Counted from the first letter of the stretch, positions 29,630 through 38,438 are shown. The stretch is DNA of 64,000 nucleotides from Clostridium sp. D33t1_170424_F3 (GCF_015667585.1 NZ_JADPEG010000001.1:219283-283282); one strand, 5' to 3'. Notes: generated by a model from the sequence alone, not told the origin. Numbers and translations: made by a program.

Positions 29630-30322
29630 TTATAACAGGCCAAGCAACTGGAACGGCAGCTGCGCCAGCCACATCACGCCGTTAAAGCACGCGTTTTGCA
29701 AAAAACCGATCGGGCCGTCCAGGATACCGGTAAACAGCACCACAAACATCACCATGACAATGATGTTCTGATAACGGTAATAGGCTGCCAGCGCCCGGTC
29801 GGTCAGGAACGCGCCGACAATCCGGGAACCGTCGAGCGGCGGGACGGGAATCAGATTAAAAACCGCCAGACCCACATTGATGATGATATAATACTGGAAA
29901 AACACCAGCAAAAATGTCGGCAGGGAAAAATTTGTCGCGACCATCAGCCCCACATAGAGCAGCGCGCCGACCAGGGAGGCCAGCAGGTTGGAAACCGGGC
30001 CTGCAATTGCAGTGATTGCCATCCCCCGCTTCGGATTTTTAAAATTGTTGGGATTGACCGGCACAGGCTTTGCCCAGCCAAAGCCGAATAAGAGCAAAAA
30101 CAGAGACCCCATCGGGTCCACGCTGGCCAGAGGATTCATCGTCAGCCTCCCGCTGTATTTGGCCGTACTGTCCCCCAATTTATAAGCCACCCACCCATGG
30201 GCAAACTCGTGCAGAGGCAAGATACAGAAGATGATGAACAAGACCGCCACAATCTGCATCAGGATGCTCATAAAGTCAACGGAACCGCCGCTGAACAGCG
30301 AGCGGATGACACTAAACAGCAT
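29630..30322 (-). CDS. site-2 protease family membrane metalloprotease (M50)
   Basis: A 230-residue polytopic protein. The zinc motif HEFAHG lies in the first half (FCILPLHEFAHGWVAYKLGD) and the third ligand motif is NLIPVPPLDGSRIVGAF. It belongs to the YwhC/Rv-type short S2P proteins that lack a PDZ domain and often precede scpA in Clostridia. Start ATG 30322 has GGAGAG seven bases upstream. It is the first gene of the operon leading to scpA-scpB-DUF2953-gerW and has its own promoter at 30350-30378. Its substrate is unknown. Confidence 0.9.
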   Translation of the reverse strand: MLFSVIRSLFSGGSVDFMSILMQIVAVLFIIFCILPLHEFAHGWVAYKLGDSTAKYSGRLTMNPLASVDPMGSLFLLLFGFGWAKPVPVNPNNFKNPKRGMAITAIAGPVSNLLASLVGALLYVGLMVATNFSLPTFLLVFFQYYIIINVGLAVFNLIPVPPLDGSRIVGAFLTDRALAAYYRYQNIIVMVMFVVLFTGILDGPIGFLQNACFNGVMWLAQLPFQLLGLL

Positions 30323-30349
30323 AAAAACACTCTCCTTTTTTATCGTATC

Positions 30350-30378
30350 ATTATAATCGATTTGGCTGGAAAAAACAA
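30350..30378 (-). promoter_or_regulatory. sigma-A promoter of the M50-scpAB-gerW operon
   Basis: Minus-strand TTGTTT (30378-30373), 17-base spacer, TATAAT (30355-30350), about 30 bases before the first gene. Confidence 0.65.
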
Positions 30379-30449
30379 GGCATTCCCGCCGCAGCACACA
30401 GCAATTGTGGAAATGTTTGCCGGTTTCACAAATATTCTTGCGAAAAAGC

Positions 30450-30478
30450 TTGCAATTGCAAAATGAATCTGATAGAAT
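30450..30478 (+). promoter_or_regulatory. sigma-A promoter of rpmB
   Basis: TTGCAA (30450-30455), 17-base spacer, TAGAAT (30473-30478), with the start of transcription about 40 bases before the gene. Confidence 0.6.
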
Positions 30479-30525
30479 ACTACTGTTGCAATACGATTAA
30501 GCCCTTTTAAAGGAGGTGCAGACAC

Positions 30526-30714
30526 ATGGCAAAATGTGATGTTTGTGGCAAGGATATTGCTTTCGGTATAAAGGTTTCTCACTCTCACAGACGTGCGAAC
30601 AGAACCTGGAAGCCCAACATCCGGCGCGTCAAAGCGGTTGTAAACGGCAGTCCCAAGCGTATTTACGCCTGCACCCGTTGCTTGCGTTCCGGCAAGGTTA
30701 CCCGTGCCGTCTAA
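30526..30714 (+). CDS. rpmB: 50S ribosomal protein L28
   Basis: L28, 62 residues, is a late assembly protein of the large subunit. This is the zinc-binding form: the first Cys pair is in MAKCDVCGKDI and the second in ACTRCLRSG. The core VSHSHRRANRTWKPNIRRVK is typical. Preceded by AAAGGAGGTG, a perfect ribosome site, and flanked by its own promoter and terminator, so it is monocistronic. It is one of the few plus-strand protein genes in the window. Confidence 0.98.
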   Translation: MAKCDVCGKDIAFGIKVSHSHRRANRTWKPNIRRVKAVVNGSPKRIYACTRCLRSGKVTRAV

Positions 30715-30735
30715 TGCAAAAAACCATAAAGTGTG

Positions 30736-30765
30736 AAGGAGCCTTTGGAGGCTCCTTTTTGCTTG
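30736..30765 (+). terminator. intrinsic terminator of rpmB
   Basis: An 8-bp stem (30736-30743 with 30750-30757), a 6-base loop and TTTTTGCTT, directly after rpmB. Confidence 0.8.
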
Positions 30766-30781
30766 CCTGATTTTCATACAT

Positions 30782-30837
30782 AAAAAAGCAGCCAGAGGAT
30801 TCGGAGCACAGACCGTGCCGTCTTCTGGCTGCTTTTT
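30782..30837 (-). terminator. terminator of plsY (bidirectional)
   Basis: A 14-bp stem (30783-30796 with 30824-30837) with A/T runs on both sides. It can act on the minus-strand plsY transcript and as a second stop for rpmB. Confidence 0.8.
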
Positions 30838-30844
30838 ATGTAAT

Positions 30845-31552
30845 TCAGTGCTTTTTCACGCTGAGCTTCTTCTCCGTGCCGTTGCGGAGGCGTTCGATGT
30901 TGCCACGGTGCTGCCACACCAGCAAACCGCCCAGCAGCGCAGCCGCAATGACGCTGAGGATACAGTAGGTGGCGGATACGCTTCCCTTCCATACGCAGTC
31001 AACCAGATAGTTGAACAGAAACGTACTGACTGGAAAGGCGATTCCCGCGCTGATTGAACCTGCTGAAACCATTCTGGTGAACAATACCATTAAAATAAAA
31101 ACGATTATGACAAACAGGAAGGTACGCCAGTCGATCAGCAGGATAATGGACCAGCTGGTCAAAACGCCTTTTCCTCCCTTGAACCCGAAGAACGCCGGGA
31201 AATCGTGCCCCAAAACGCAGAGCGCGCCTGCAAGATACGCGCCGTATTGGACAAATTCCCACGCCGGGACACCGGCCAGCGGATAGGCTGCCGCAAAATA
31301 CTGAAAAATCAGCTTGCCGATAAAGACCGCCAGCACCCCTTTGGCAAAGTCAAAAATGAACGTGCATACCGCCGCCTTCGCGCCGACGGAACGCAGCACA
31401 TTGGTAGTGCCCGCGTTGCCGCTGCCCATCTTCCGGATGTCCTCATGGCTGAACAGCTTTGTGAAAATGATAGAAAAGCTGATGCTGCCCAGCAGATATG
31501 CAATGACGATTGTGAGCACAGCGGGTAAAACAGCCCCCAGCAAAATCTCCAT
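30845..31552 (-). CDS. plsY: glycerol-3-phosphate acyltransferase PlsY
   Basis: PlsY transfers an acyl group from acyl-phosphate to glycerol-3-phosphate, the first step of phospholipid synthesis, in the cytoplasmic membrane. The 235-residue product has several membrane helices and the three family motifs: GSISFSIIFTKLF with KMGSGNAGTTNVLRSVGAK, then GHDFPAFFGFKGGKGVLTS. The GxxN and GFKGGKG loops form the glycerol phosphate and acyl-phosphate sites. Start ATG 31552 behind GGAGGTATC. It follows der, as in Bacillus and many Clostridia. Confidence 0.96.
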   Translation of the reverse strand: MEILLGAVLPAVLTIVIAYLLGSISFSIIFTKLFSHEDIRKMGSGNAGTTNVLRSVGAKAAVCTFIFDFAKGVLAVFIGKLIFQYFAAAYPLAGVPAWEFVQYGAYLAGALCVLGHDFPAFFGFKGGKGVLTSWSIILLIDWRTFLFVIIVFILMVLFTRMVSAGSISAGIAFPVSTFLFNYLVDCVWKGSVSATYCILSVIAAALLGGLLVWQHRGNIERLRNGTEKKLSVKKH

Positions 31553-31638
31553 TGTGATACCTCCTCAAATATTCTATTTGTCAACTGACGCCGCACCGCC
31601 GGATTTCATCCCGCCGCGCGGCAGCCAACCGATCACCG

Positions 31639-32961
31639 TTACTTCCCTTCGCGCTCCCGGATAATAAAGCGCACGGGCGTTCCTTCCAGGCCAAAGGTTT
31701 CCCGAATCCGGTTTTCCAGATACCGCTGATAGGAAAAATGGAACAGCTCCGCCGAATTGACAAAGCATACAAAGGTGGGCGGCTTCACGGAAGCCTGCGT
31801 CATGTAGTAGATTTTGAGGCGCTTACCCTTATCGGTAGGCGGCTGAACGCGCGCCGTCGCCTGCGCCAGCACATCGTTGAGCATGCCGGTCGCAATGCGC
31901 ATCGCGTTGGAATTTGCCACATGCTTAATCAGCTCAAACAGGCGGTCAACCCTCTGCCCCGTCTGCGCGGAAATAAAGATAAACGGCGCATAGGACATAA
32001 ACGAAAAATCATTTTCCAGCTGCCTGCGGTAGGCCGACATGGTATTGCCGTCTTTTTCAATCGCATCCCACTTGTTGACCGCGATGATGCAGCCCTTACC
32101 CGCCTCGTGGGCGAGGCCCGCGACCTTGGAATCCTGATCGGTGAAGCCAACCGTCGCGTCAATCATGATGACGCAGACATCCGCACGTTCAATTGCCATC
32201 TGCGCACGGATAATACTGTATTTCTCAATGCTGTCGTCCACCTTGCTGCGGCGTCTCAAGCCCGCGGTGTCAATCAGGATAAACCGCCCGTACTCATTCT
32301 CAATCGCAGTATCGATTGCGTCGCGCGTCGTGCCCGCGATATCGGACACGATGCAGCGGTTCTCACCGGAAATGCGGTTGATCAAAGAGCTTTTACCAAC
32401 ATTCGGCTTGCCAATGATCGCCACCTTGATGAGCTCGCCGTCCTCCTCCTCGTCCGTTTCCGGCGGCAGGAATTCTACCACGCGGTCAAGCAGGTCGCCC
32501 GTTCCGTGGCCGTGCACCGAGGAAACCTGCACCGGATCGCCCAGGCCCAGATTGTAAAACTCGTAGAACTCCGCGGGCGGATTTCCGACCGTATCGCACT
32601 TGTTGACGCACAGAATCACAGGCCGTCCGCTTTTCTGCAGCATGGCGGCGATGTCCGCATCCGTCGCCACAACGCCGGAACGGAGATCTGTCACCAATAC
32701 AATGACGTCCGCCGCATCGATCGCCAACTGCGCCTGCGTGCGCATCTGCGACAAAATTACATCGTTGGCGCTCGGTTCGATACCGCCGGTATCGACAACG
32801 GAGAACTTCCGCCCTTCCCACTCACACTCGCCGTAAATTCGGTCCCGGGTCACGCCGGGGGTATCGTCCACGATGGAAAGGCGCTGACCAATCAGCTTAT
32901 TAAACAGTGTCGACTTACCGACGTTCGGGCGGCCGACAATCGCTACTACAGGTTTAGCCAT
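31639..32961 (-). CDS. der: ribosome biogenesis GTPase Der (EngA)
   Basis: Der is a double-GTPase needed for 50S assembly. Two G domains in tandem are seen: the first with GRPNVGKSTLFNKL and DTGGIE, and the second with GKPNVGKSSLINRI and DTAGLRR. NKCD and NKWD guanine-specificity motifs follow, and then a C-terminal KH-like domain. Length is 440 residues. Start ATG 32961 with GGGAG eight bases upstream; it overlaps the end of the DUF512 gene by eight bases, so the two are translationally coupled. Confidence 0.98.
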   Translation of the reverse strand: MAKPVVAIVGRPNVGKSTLFNKLIGQRLSIVDDTPGVTRDRIYGECEWEGRKFSVVDTGGIEPSANDVILSQMRTQAQLAIDAADVIVLVTDLRSGVVATDADIAAMLQKSGRPVILCVNKCDTVGNPPAEFYEFYNLGLGDPVQVSSVHGHGTGDLLDRVVEFLPPETDEEEDGELIKVAIIGKPNVGKSSLINRISGENRCIVSDIAGTTRDAIDTAIENEYGRFILIDTAGLRRRSKVDDSIEKYSIIRAQMAIERADVCVIMIDATVGFTDQDSKVAGLAHEAGKGCIIAVNKWDAIEKDGNTMSAYRRQLENDFSFMSYAPFIFISAQTGQRVDRLFELIKHVANSNAMRIATGMLNDVLAQATARVQPPTDKGKRLKIYYMTQASVKPPTFVCFVNSAELFHFSYQRYLENRIRETFGLEGTPVRFIIREREGK

Positions 32962-34270
32962 TTGTATCACTCCCTGTTACCGCGTCCAACAGCACATAGC
33001 CGTCGTTTGGCACGGTCACAATTTTCACTTGTAAAGCCTCTGACAGCTCCTCCAGAGACAGATCGTCCAAAAAGATATCGCCCTCGCGCCGGAGCATCAC
33101 GTCCGGCAAAAGCAGCGCATCGCCAAGCGGTTTGCCCTTGAGCTGTTTTAAAAGATCGCCGCCGGTCACCAGACCCGCAACGGTGATAGTATCTCCAAAA
33201 AAGTGGTTAACAATAGGTACCACGCTGCATGTTAAATTATTACATTTTCTTCGCAGTTCGTCAAGCAGCGTATCCAGAAAAGGAGCGGCAGCCTCACCGG
33301 TTGCAAGCGTAACATGGCGCTGTCCCTGCGGCGGTACAAAATCCTCCAGCGCATCGCAGAATTCCTGCTTCAGGCTGGCGAGAAGACCCACGCCGTTTTC
33401 CAATTGGTCAAAATCGCCGTAAAACGCCGCGGGCGGAATCGGCAGCTCCGCTTTTAAATAAAACTCGTCCGCCGCATAGCAGATGCGCTGCCCATATTGT
33501 TTCAGGAATCGCTCCCCATACGCCTCGATCTGCCGCACCGTATCACAGGCGCTCTGCGCGTCGTATCCGATCAGCGGGTACAGCCCCTCCCGGTGCTTGG
33601 TCAACCCGATTGGCACCACCGCAATACTCTGCACAGATGGCCAAAGGGCGCCCAGGTCCTGAAGCGTACGGTCCAATTCCGGGCCGTCGTTGACGCCTCT
33701 GCAGGAGACAATCTGGCAGTTCAGCTTGATACCCGCCTCCGCGAAGTGATATAAAATCCGCAGCCGTTCCCCTGCAAAGCGGTTGCCCATCATTTTGACG
33801 CGCAGCTTCGGGTTTGTCGTGTGAACCGAAATATTGATTGGGCTGATGTGCATTTTAATAATGCGCTCCACCTCGCGCTCTTTCAAGTTCGTCAGCGTCA
33901 CATAGTTGCCGAACAAAAAGGAAAGCCGGGAATCGTCGTCCTTAAAATACAGACTGTCGCGCATCCCTTTGGGAAGCTGGTCAATAAAACAAAAGATGCA
34001 TTTGTTCGTACAGGAATGCTGCTTATCCATCAGGTACGTTTCAAATTCCAGTCCGATGGATTCGTACTGTCCCTTGCGGATCTGCACCGTGCGTTCTTTC
34101 CCCTGCGCATCCTGCAGGACAATGGCGAGCTGCCGGTCCGTCTCATAAAAGCGGTAGTCCAGGACGTCGCATATTTCATTCCCATTGATGGAGACCAGCG
34201 TTTCCCCCGGCAGAATGTTTGCGCGCTGCGCTGCGCTGCCGTCATCCACCGATCGAATTGTTACAGACAT
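32954..34270 (-). CDS. DUF512 / putative radical SAM protein with PDZ-like domain
   Basis: A 438-residue protein of the DUF512 (FeS-binding, TIGR03279-like) family. A PDZ-like N-terminus (GSAAQRANILPGETLVSING) is followed by a cysteine motif CTNKCIFCF near residue 90, resembling the CxxxCxxC cluster site of radical SAM enzymes. The C-terminal DUF512 domain contains LATGEAAAPFLD and TVAGLVTGGDLLKQL. The family is common next to der in Clostridia. Reaction and substrate are unknown. Start ATG 34270 follows GGAGGGTGAGT; a GTG two codons earlier is an alternative. Confidence 0.85.
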   Translation of the reverse strand: MSVTIRSVDDGSAAQRANILPGETLVSINGNEICDVLDYRFYETDRQLAIVLQDAQGKERTVQIRKGQYESIGLEFETYLMDKQHSCTNKCIFCFIDQLPKGMRDSLYFKDDDSRLSFLFGNYVTLTNLKEREVERIIKMHISPINISVHTTNPKLRVKMMGNRFAGERLRILYHFAEAGIKLNCQIVSCRGVNDGPELDRTLQDLGALWPSVQSIAVVPIGLTKHREGLYPLIGYDAQSACDTVRQIEAYGERFLKQYGQRICYAADEFYLKAELPIPPAAFYGDFDQLENGVGLLASLKQEFCDALEDFVPPQGQRHVTLATGEAAAPFLDTLLDELRRKCNNLTCSVVPIVNHFFGDTITVAGLVTGGDLLKQLKGKPLGDALLLPDVMLRREGDIFLDDLSLEELSEALQVKIVTVPNDGYVLLDAVTGSDTNG

Positions 34271-34342
34271 ACTCACCCTCCGTTTGAACAGAGCAAAAAA
34301 ATAGAGAAGGATTGCTCCTTCTCTATCCTTCGGAAATCAAAA

Positions 34343-34525
34343 TTAGGCTTCCTTCTTGATTACTTCTCTGCCGTTGTAGTAACCGCAGCTGCCGCACACT
34401 CTATGAGGGGTCTTATACTCCCCGCACTTCGGGCATTTCATCAGAGCAGGAGCGTGAAGCTTCCATACGTTGGAACGTCTCTTATTCTGTCTTGCACTGG
34501 ATACTTTTCTCTTTGGTACCGCCAT
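34343..34525 (-). CDS. rpmF: 50S ribosomal protein L32
   Basis: L32, 60 residues, zinc-binding type: Cys31, Cys34, Cys44 and Cys47 (CPKC and CGSC). The N-terminus MAVPKRKVSSARQNKRRSN is the family signature. Start ATG 34525 is six bases after AGGAGGTG; three extra in-frame codons upstream were not used. It follows the YceD gene, the pairing found in nearly all bacteria. Confidence 0.98.
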   Translation of the reverse strand: MAVPKRKVSSARQNKRRSNVWKLHAPALMKCPKCGEYKTPHRVCGSCGYYNGREVIKKEA

Positions 34526-34550
34526 CGTCAGCACCTCCTTACAAAACTAT

Positions 34551-35045
34551 CTAATCTATCAGTTTTTTAAGAACCTCCAGGCGAGGGTCAATCTGATGCG
34601 TTTGGCAATCACATGCGCCGTCGTTCAGGTTTTTACCGCATTTGGGACATAACCCCTTGCAGGCTTCCCTGCACAGGTATTTGGTCGGCAATTCCAACAG
34701 AATGTCGGAGCGAATCAGCTCGTCCAAATCCAAGCGGTAATCGGGCACCTGAATGTACTCGTCACTGTCTTCATTTTCCAAAGACAGAACCAAAACATAC
34801 GAAAAGGAATACTGTTCGTGCTTATCGATCTGTGTGATGCAACGGTCACAGGGAATGGAAAAATCAAACTCCGCGGTTGCGGCGAGCTGCACAACACCCG
34901 CATGATTCTCCACAGTACCTTTCACCTCGACCGGCGAGACAAACGGATAAACGCCATTTACGTCAATGGACTGTAAATCCAAAGCATGCCGGAAGGGCCG
35001 CATTGCGCCCTCTTCCAAAAACACATTCTTTAAATCAAGAAGCAT
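34551..35045 (-). CDS. YceD/DUF177 family protein
   Basis: A 164-residue DUF177 (YceD) protein, the near-universal companion of rpmF. In plants and E. coli relatives are linked to 23S rRNA accumulation. Family features are CDRCITQIDKHEQYSF in the middle and a C-terminal cysteine cluster LCREACKGLCPKCGKNLNDG, which probably binds a metal. Start ATG 35045 follows GAGGTGTG. It is driven by a perfect consensus promoter (35072-35100) that should also serve rpmF. Confidence 0.9.
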   Translation of the reverse strand: MLLDLKNVFLEEGAMRPFRHALDLQSIDVNGVYPFVSPVEVKGTVENHAGVVQLAATAEFDFSIPCDRCITQIDKHEQYSFSYVLVLSLENEDSDEYIQVPDYRLDLDELIRSDILLELPTKYLCREACKGLCPKCGKNLNDGACDCQTHQIDPRLEVLKKLID

Positions 35046-35071
35046 TTCACACCTCGACGCTACATTAGCTT

Positions 35072-35100
35072 ATTATATAGGTTAATATACGCTTTGTCAA
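35072..35100 (-). promoter_or_regulatory. consensus sigma-A promoter of yceD-rpmF
   Basis: Minus-strand TTGACA (35100-35095), 17-base spacer, TATAAT (35077-35072): twelve of twelve consensus positions at ideal spacing. Confidence 0.85.
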
Positions 35101-35149
35101 TACAATTTGTAGGGAAAATTTGCGAATTACGGCAAAATATTCGCACAAA

Positions 35150-35185
35150 GATGCTGCCGGGGCGCGTCCGCAACCCGGCAGCATC
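35150..35185 (-). terminator. hairpin after the P-loop gene
   Basis: A perfect 12-bp stem (35150-35161 with 35174-35185). The minus-strand tail (TTTGTGCG) is only weakly U-rich. It separates the P-loop gene from the yceD promoter. Confidence 0.6.
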
Positions 35186-35201
35186 AAGGTTTTGTAAGAA
35201 C

Positions 35202-35618
35202 TTAAATCTGTGTGGCGAGTTCGCCGACACCATCCGGCAGATCGCTCTTCTCCGCAGAAACCAGCAGGGTAATATTGGTGTCCGCGCTCTCAGAAAGCTT
35301 GCTCATTCTGCCGACAAACGTCTTCAGGTTCTCCATATCCTGGCCGATAATCTTCAATGTGGAATCTACAAAAATATCGGTCACATCGTAGTTGCCGGCG
35401 CAGATGCCGCTGATGAAACCCGCCAGAGCGTCCATTCCCTGGATGCTGTAGCTGTCACTGTCCACCAGACGCGCCTGATGAGAGATGTCATACGTCAATT
35501 TAAGGCCTTTTTCGATAACGACGACGTTACCGTTGGATGTTTTAACCGCTTCATTTGCGTGTTCGATCAGTTTTTTTGTTTTTCCGGAACCTTTTTTTCC
35601 TACGATCAGAGTAACCAT
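35202..35618 (-). CDS. small P-loop NTP-binding protein of unknown function
   Basis: A 138-residue protein made of little more than a nucleotide-binding fold. Walker A is IVGKKGSGKTKKL (residues 6-18) and a Walker-B-like strand is DIFVDST near residue 80, with no further domain. Such proteins in Clostridia are often labelled ATP-binding or twitching-motility proteins without evidence. It begins at ATG 35618 behind AGGGGGAG. It lies between pgi and yceD, apparently alone, ending at a strong hairpin. No function can be assigned; binding of ATP or GTP is likely. Confidence 0.75.
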   Translation of the reverse strand: MVTLIVGKKGSGKTKKLIEHANEAVKTSNGNVVVIEKGLKLTYDISHQARLVDSDSYSIQGMDALAGFISGICAGNYDVTDIFVDSTLKIIGQDMENLKTFVGRMSKLSESADTNITLLVSAEKSDLPDGVGELATQI

Positions 35619-35672
35619 TGAAACTCCCCCTGTATGATTTTATTTCCGCCTCAGCGGATAGAACGCTCGCCT

Positions 35673-37013
35673 TTATTTTTTCAGTCTCGCTTCCAGCGCT
35701 TCTTTTTCCGCCTCATAGCCGGGCTTGCCGAGAAGAGCGAACATGTTCTTCTTGTAGCTTTCCACGCCAGGCTGGTCAAACGGGTTCACGCCGAGCAGAT
35801 AACCGGAAATTGCACATGCTTTTTCAAAGAAATAAATGAGATAGCCCAAGGACTCCTCGGAGAAGTCCGGCGCGTGCAGCACTACGTTGGGCACGCCGCC
35901 GTCGGTATGCGCCAGCACAGTTCCCTCAAAGGCTTTTTCATTTATGTACGCCATGCTCTTGCCTTCCAGGAAATTGAGGCCGTCCACGTTTTCCGGATCG
36001 TTGCCGATGTAAATTTCCTGTTTGGCTTTATCGAACAGGACAACCGTTTCAAACAGGGAACGGCGGCCCTCCTGAATGTACTGTCCCATGGAATGCAGGT
36101 CGGTAGAGAACACGACGGACGCCGGGAAGAGACCTTTATTATTCTTGCCTTCGCTCTCGCCGTAAAGCTGCTTCCACCACTCGCACATCATCGTGTAGCA
36201 GGGCTCGTAGCTGACCAGGATTTCAATTTCCTTACCCTTGCGGTACATCATATTGCGAAGCGCCGCATATTCGTAGCACGGATTGGTATACACATCCGGG
36301 TTGTTATATTCCTGCTGGGCTTTTGCCGCGCCGGCCATCAACGCATCAATGTCCGCGCCGCAGACCGCGATGGGCAGAAGGCCGACCGCCGTGAGGACGG
36401 AATAACGGCCGCCGACATCGTCCGGAACCACAAAGCTCTCATAGCCTTCCTTGGTTGCCAGCTGCTTGAGGGTGCCGCGCGCCTTATCGGTTGTACAATA
36501 GATACGCTTTTTGGCTTCTTCTCTGCCATATCTTTTTTCCAGATACTCACGGAAGACGCGGAACGCAATGGCAGGCTCCGTCGTCGTACCGGACTTGGAA
36601 ATCATATTGATGGACACATCTTTGCCTTCGCACAGCGCGAGCAGTTCGCTCAGAGCGGAAGAACTGATGCTGTTGCCTGTAAAGTAAATTTCAGGCGTGT
36701 CCTTTTTCATCGCATTATAATTCGGGGACTTCAGGAATTCAATCGCCGCGCACGCGCCAAGGTAAGAACCGCCGATGCCAATGACAATAAACACCTGCGT
36801 ATCGGACTTGATCTTCTCCGCCGCCGCCTTAATGCGGGCAAACTCTTCTTTATCATAGTTGGTGGGCAGGTCCACCCAGCCGATAAAATCATTGCCGAGG
36901 CCCGTGCCGGAATGAAGCATTTCGTGAGCCAGCTTCACCTGCGGCGCAAGCGCCTTATATTCATTCTCATTGATAAACCCGGATAGATGTTGTGTATCAA
37001 TCCTAATTGACAT
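35673..37013 (-). CDS. pgi: glucose-6-phosphate isomerase
   Basis: Pgi interconverts glucose-6-phosphate and fructose-6-phosphate in glycolysis. The 446-residue form is the short bacterial type. Signatures are [35 protein letters not shown], the [16 protein letters not shown] block and [18 protein letters not shown]. The catalytic Glu falls in YIQEGRR and the His in VVLHAP by family alignment. I start it at ATG 37013 ([14 protein letters not shown]), seven bases after AGGAGG; the upstream in-frame extension passes through the promoter and is not real. Confidence 0.97.
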   Translation of the reverse strand: MSIRIDTQHLSGFINENEYKALAPQVKLAHEMLHSGTGLGNDFIGWVDLPTNYDKEEFARIKAAAEKIKSDTQVFIVIGIGGSYLGACAAIEFLKSPNYNAMKKDTPEIYFTGNSISSSALSELLALCEGKDVSINMISKSGTTTEPAIAFRVFREYLEKRYGREEAKKRIYCTTDKARGTLKQLATKEGYESFVVPDDVGGRYSVLTAVGLLPIAVCGADIDALMAGAAKAQQEYNNPDVYTNPCYEYAALRNMMYRKGKEIEILVSYEPCYTMMCEWWKQLYGESEGKNNKGLFPASVVFSTDLHSMGQYIQEGRRSLFETVVLFDKAKQEIYIGNDPENVDGLNFLEGKSMAYINEKAFEGTVLAHTDGGVPNVVLHAPDFSEESLGYLIYFFEKACAISGYLLGVNPFDQPGVESYKKNMFALLGKPGYEAEKEALEARLKK

Positions 37014-37053
37014 ATGAAATCCTCCTAAATGTTGCAAATATGGGTCTGTTGTT

Positions 37054-37082
37054 ATTTTACAATAGATTGCCCCTATTTGCAA
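37054..37082 (-). promoter_or_regulatory. sigma-A promoter of pgi
   Basis: Minus-strand TTGCAA (37082-37077), 17-base spacer, TAAAAT (37059-37054), about 35 bases upstream of the pgi start. Confidence 0.65.
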
Positions 37083-37165
37083 GGGAAGTCACAACTTTTA
37101 TAATTAAAATTATTTGGAAGGTTGCGCTCTTGTGCAAATTGTGTATTTCTTTTTGAGAGTAGTCG

Positions 37166-37201
37166 AAAAAGAACCGCGCGCCTGTCAAAACGGACGCGCG
37201 G
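37166..37201 (-). terminator. terminator after the second dac gene
   Basis: Stem CCGCGCG/CGCGCGG (37174-37180 with 37195-37201) and minus-strand tail TTCTTTTT. Confidence 0.7.
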
Positions 37202-37220
37202 ACCTGATTGGACGTTCTCT

Positions 37221-38369
37221 CTACATCGATACAAAATTACGGAACAGAAGCTGGAACACCGCTGAGAAAGTGATCTCCGGAACAGAGGTTTTGGCAAGAA
37301 TGTTGTACTCCTTCAGCGTCTCATCCCCCAAAGTGCAGGTGATTTTTCCCAGCACCTGCCCTTCCTCCACCGGTGCGGTCAGATTTTCTCCCATGGAGAC
37401 CTGATACTGGATTTCCTTTTCCCTGCCCTTTGGAACCAGCAGGACGCCGTCCGCTGTGACGGTGGCTTCCACCTCGTCCACCATACCGTTCAGTACCGGA
37501 ACCGGCGCAAGGGCATCCTGCGGCACCTCTGGCGCGGCAACCGCCCAGTTTGCAAAACCGTAATCCAGGAGGGTTGCCGCGGACGCAAAGCGATCTTTTG
37601 TATTCGCCGCACCCAAAACAACGGCAATCAGCTGCACACCGTCCCGTTCCGCGGTGGCGCTGATGCAGCTTCCCGCCTTTCCGGTTGTGCCTGTTTTCAG
37701 GCCGGTAATCCCCTTGTAGGTTTTAATCAGCTTATTGGTATTAACCAGTTGTGTCTGTCCGCCGCGCACATAATCGATCCAGATCATCGTATAATCAAAA
37801 ATTTTCTTATGCTTCATCAGCTCACGCGACATGAGGGCAACATCGTTCGCGGAGGTCAGGTGGCCGTCTTCGTCGAGCCCGTTGCAGTTCAGGAACGTGG
37901 TGTCCGCCATACCGAGCTGCTGTGCCTTCTCGTTCATCTGCCGCAAAAATTCATCCTCGCTGCCGGCCACAAACTCCGCCAGTGCAACGGCTGCGTCGTT
38001 GGCGCTGGCCACCACCGTGGCCTTCAGCATATCGTCCACCGTCATGGTCTCGCCTTCTTTGAGCCAGATGTCCGATCCGCCCATGGAAGAGGCATGTGCG
38101 CTGGCGGAAACCGTATCCGTCAGGGAGATTTTCCCGGAGTCCAGCGCCTCCATCACCAGCAGCAGCGTCATGACCTTCGTAATTGACGCGCACGGCCGCT
38201 TTTCGTGCGAATTCTTTTCATATAGAACCTTTCCCGTCTGCGCTTCCATCAAAATCGCGGCGGGTGCTTTGACTTCCTCTTCCGACAGCGCAGCCGCCGT
38301 TCGCGTAGGCACAGTCAGCCCCACCAGCAAAGCGGCCAGCAGCCCCGCTGTGATCCTTTTGAACTTCAT
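37221..38369 (-). CDS. D-alanyl-D-alanine carboxypeptidase (second S11 copy)
   Basis: A 382-residue secreted S11 peptidase that trims peptidoglycan pentapeptides. A signal peptide (ITAGLLAALLVGLTVPTRTA) is followed by the active site CASITKVM (SxxK), ASANDAAVALAEF (SxN) and GLKTGTTGKAGSC (KTG). The C-terminal beta domain (about 270-360) ends with an amphipathic stretch FSAVFQLLFRNFV that probably anchors it to the membrane, as in PBP5. Start ATG 38369 with AGGAGGTG seven bases upstream. Its leader contains a strong hairpin (38401-38438). It likely is the vegetative enzyme, whereas the copy at 26.0-27.2 kb sits among sporulation genes; that split is inference. Confidence 0.94.
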   Translation of the reverse strand: MKFKRITAGLLAALLVGLTVPTRTAAALSEEEVKAPAAILMEAQTGKVLYEKNSHEKRPCASITKVMTLLLVMEALDSGKISLTDTVSASAHASSMGGSDIWLKEGETMTVDDMLKATVVASANDAAVALAEFVAGSEDEFLRQMNEKAQQLGMADTTFLNCNGLDEDGHLTSANDVALMSRELMKHKKIFDYTMIWIDYVRGGQTQLVNTNKLIKTYKGITGLKTGTTGKAGSCISATAERDGVQLIAVVLGAANTKDRFASAATLLDYGFANWAVAAPEVPQDALAPVPVLNGMVDEVEATVTADGVLLVPKGREKEIQYQVSMGENLTAPVEEGQVLGKITCTLGDETLKEYNILAKTSVPEITFSAVFQLLFRNFVSM

Positions 38370-38400
38370 ATCCGACACCTCCTAGTTCTGGTTCCAGCCC

Positions 38401-38438
38401 AGGGCCAACCGCCCGAACGCGGCAGGCGTTTTGGCCCT
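38401..38438 (-). other. hairpin in the dac leader
   Basis: Arms AGGGCCAA (38401-38408) and TTGGCCCT (38431-38438) are perfect complements, with further inner pairing between GCCTGCC and GGGCGG. It lies about 30-70 bases before the start codon. Confidence 0.5.

Noticed and set aside
37221..38369. loss of the SxN motif in the second D,D-carboxypeptidase
   Set aside because: The motif is present as SAN (ASANDAAV), a normal variant; all three active-site motifs are intact.
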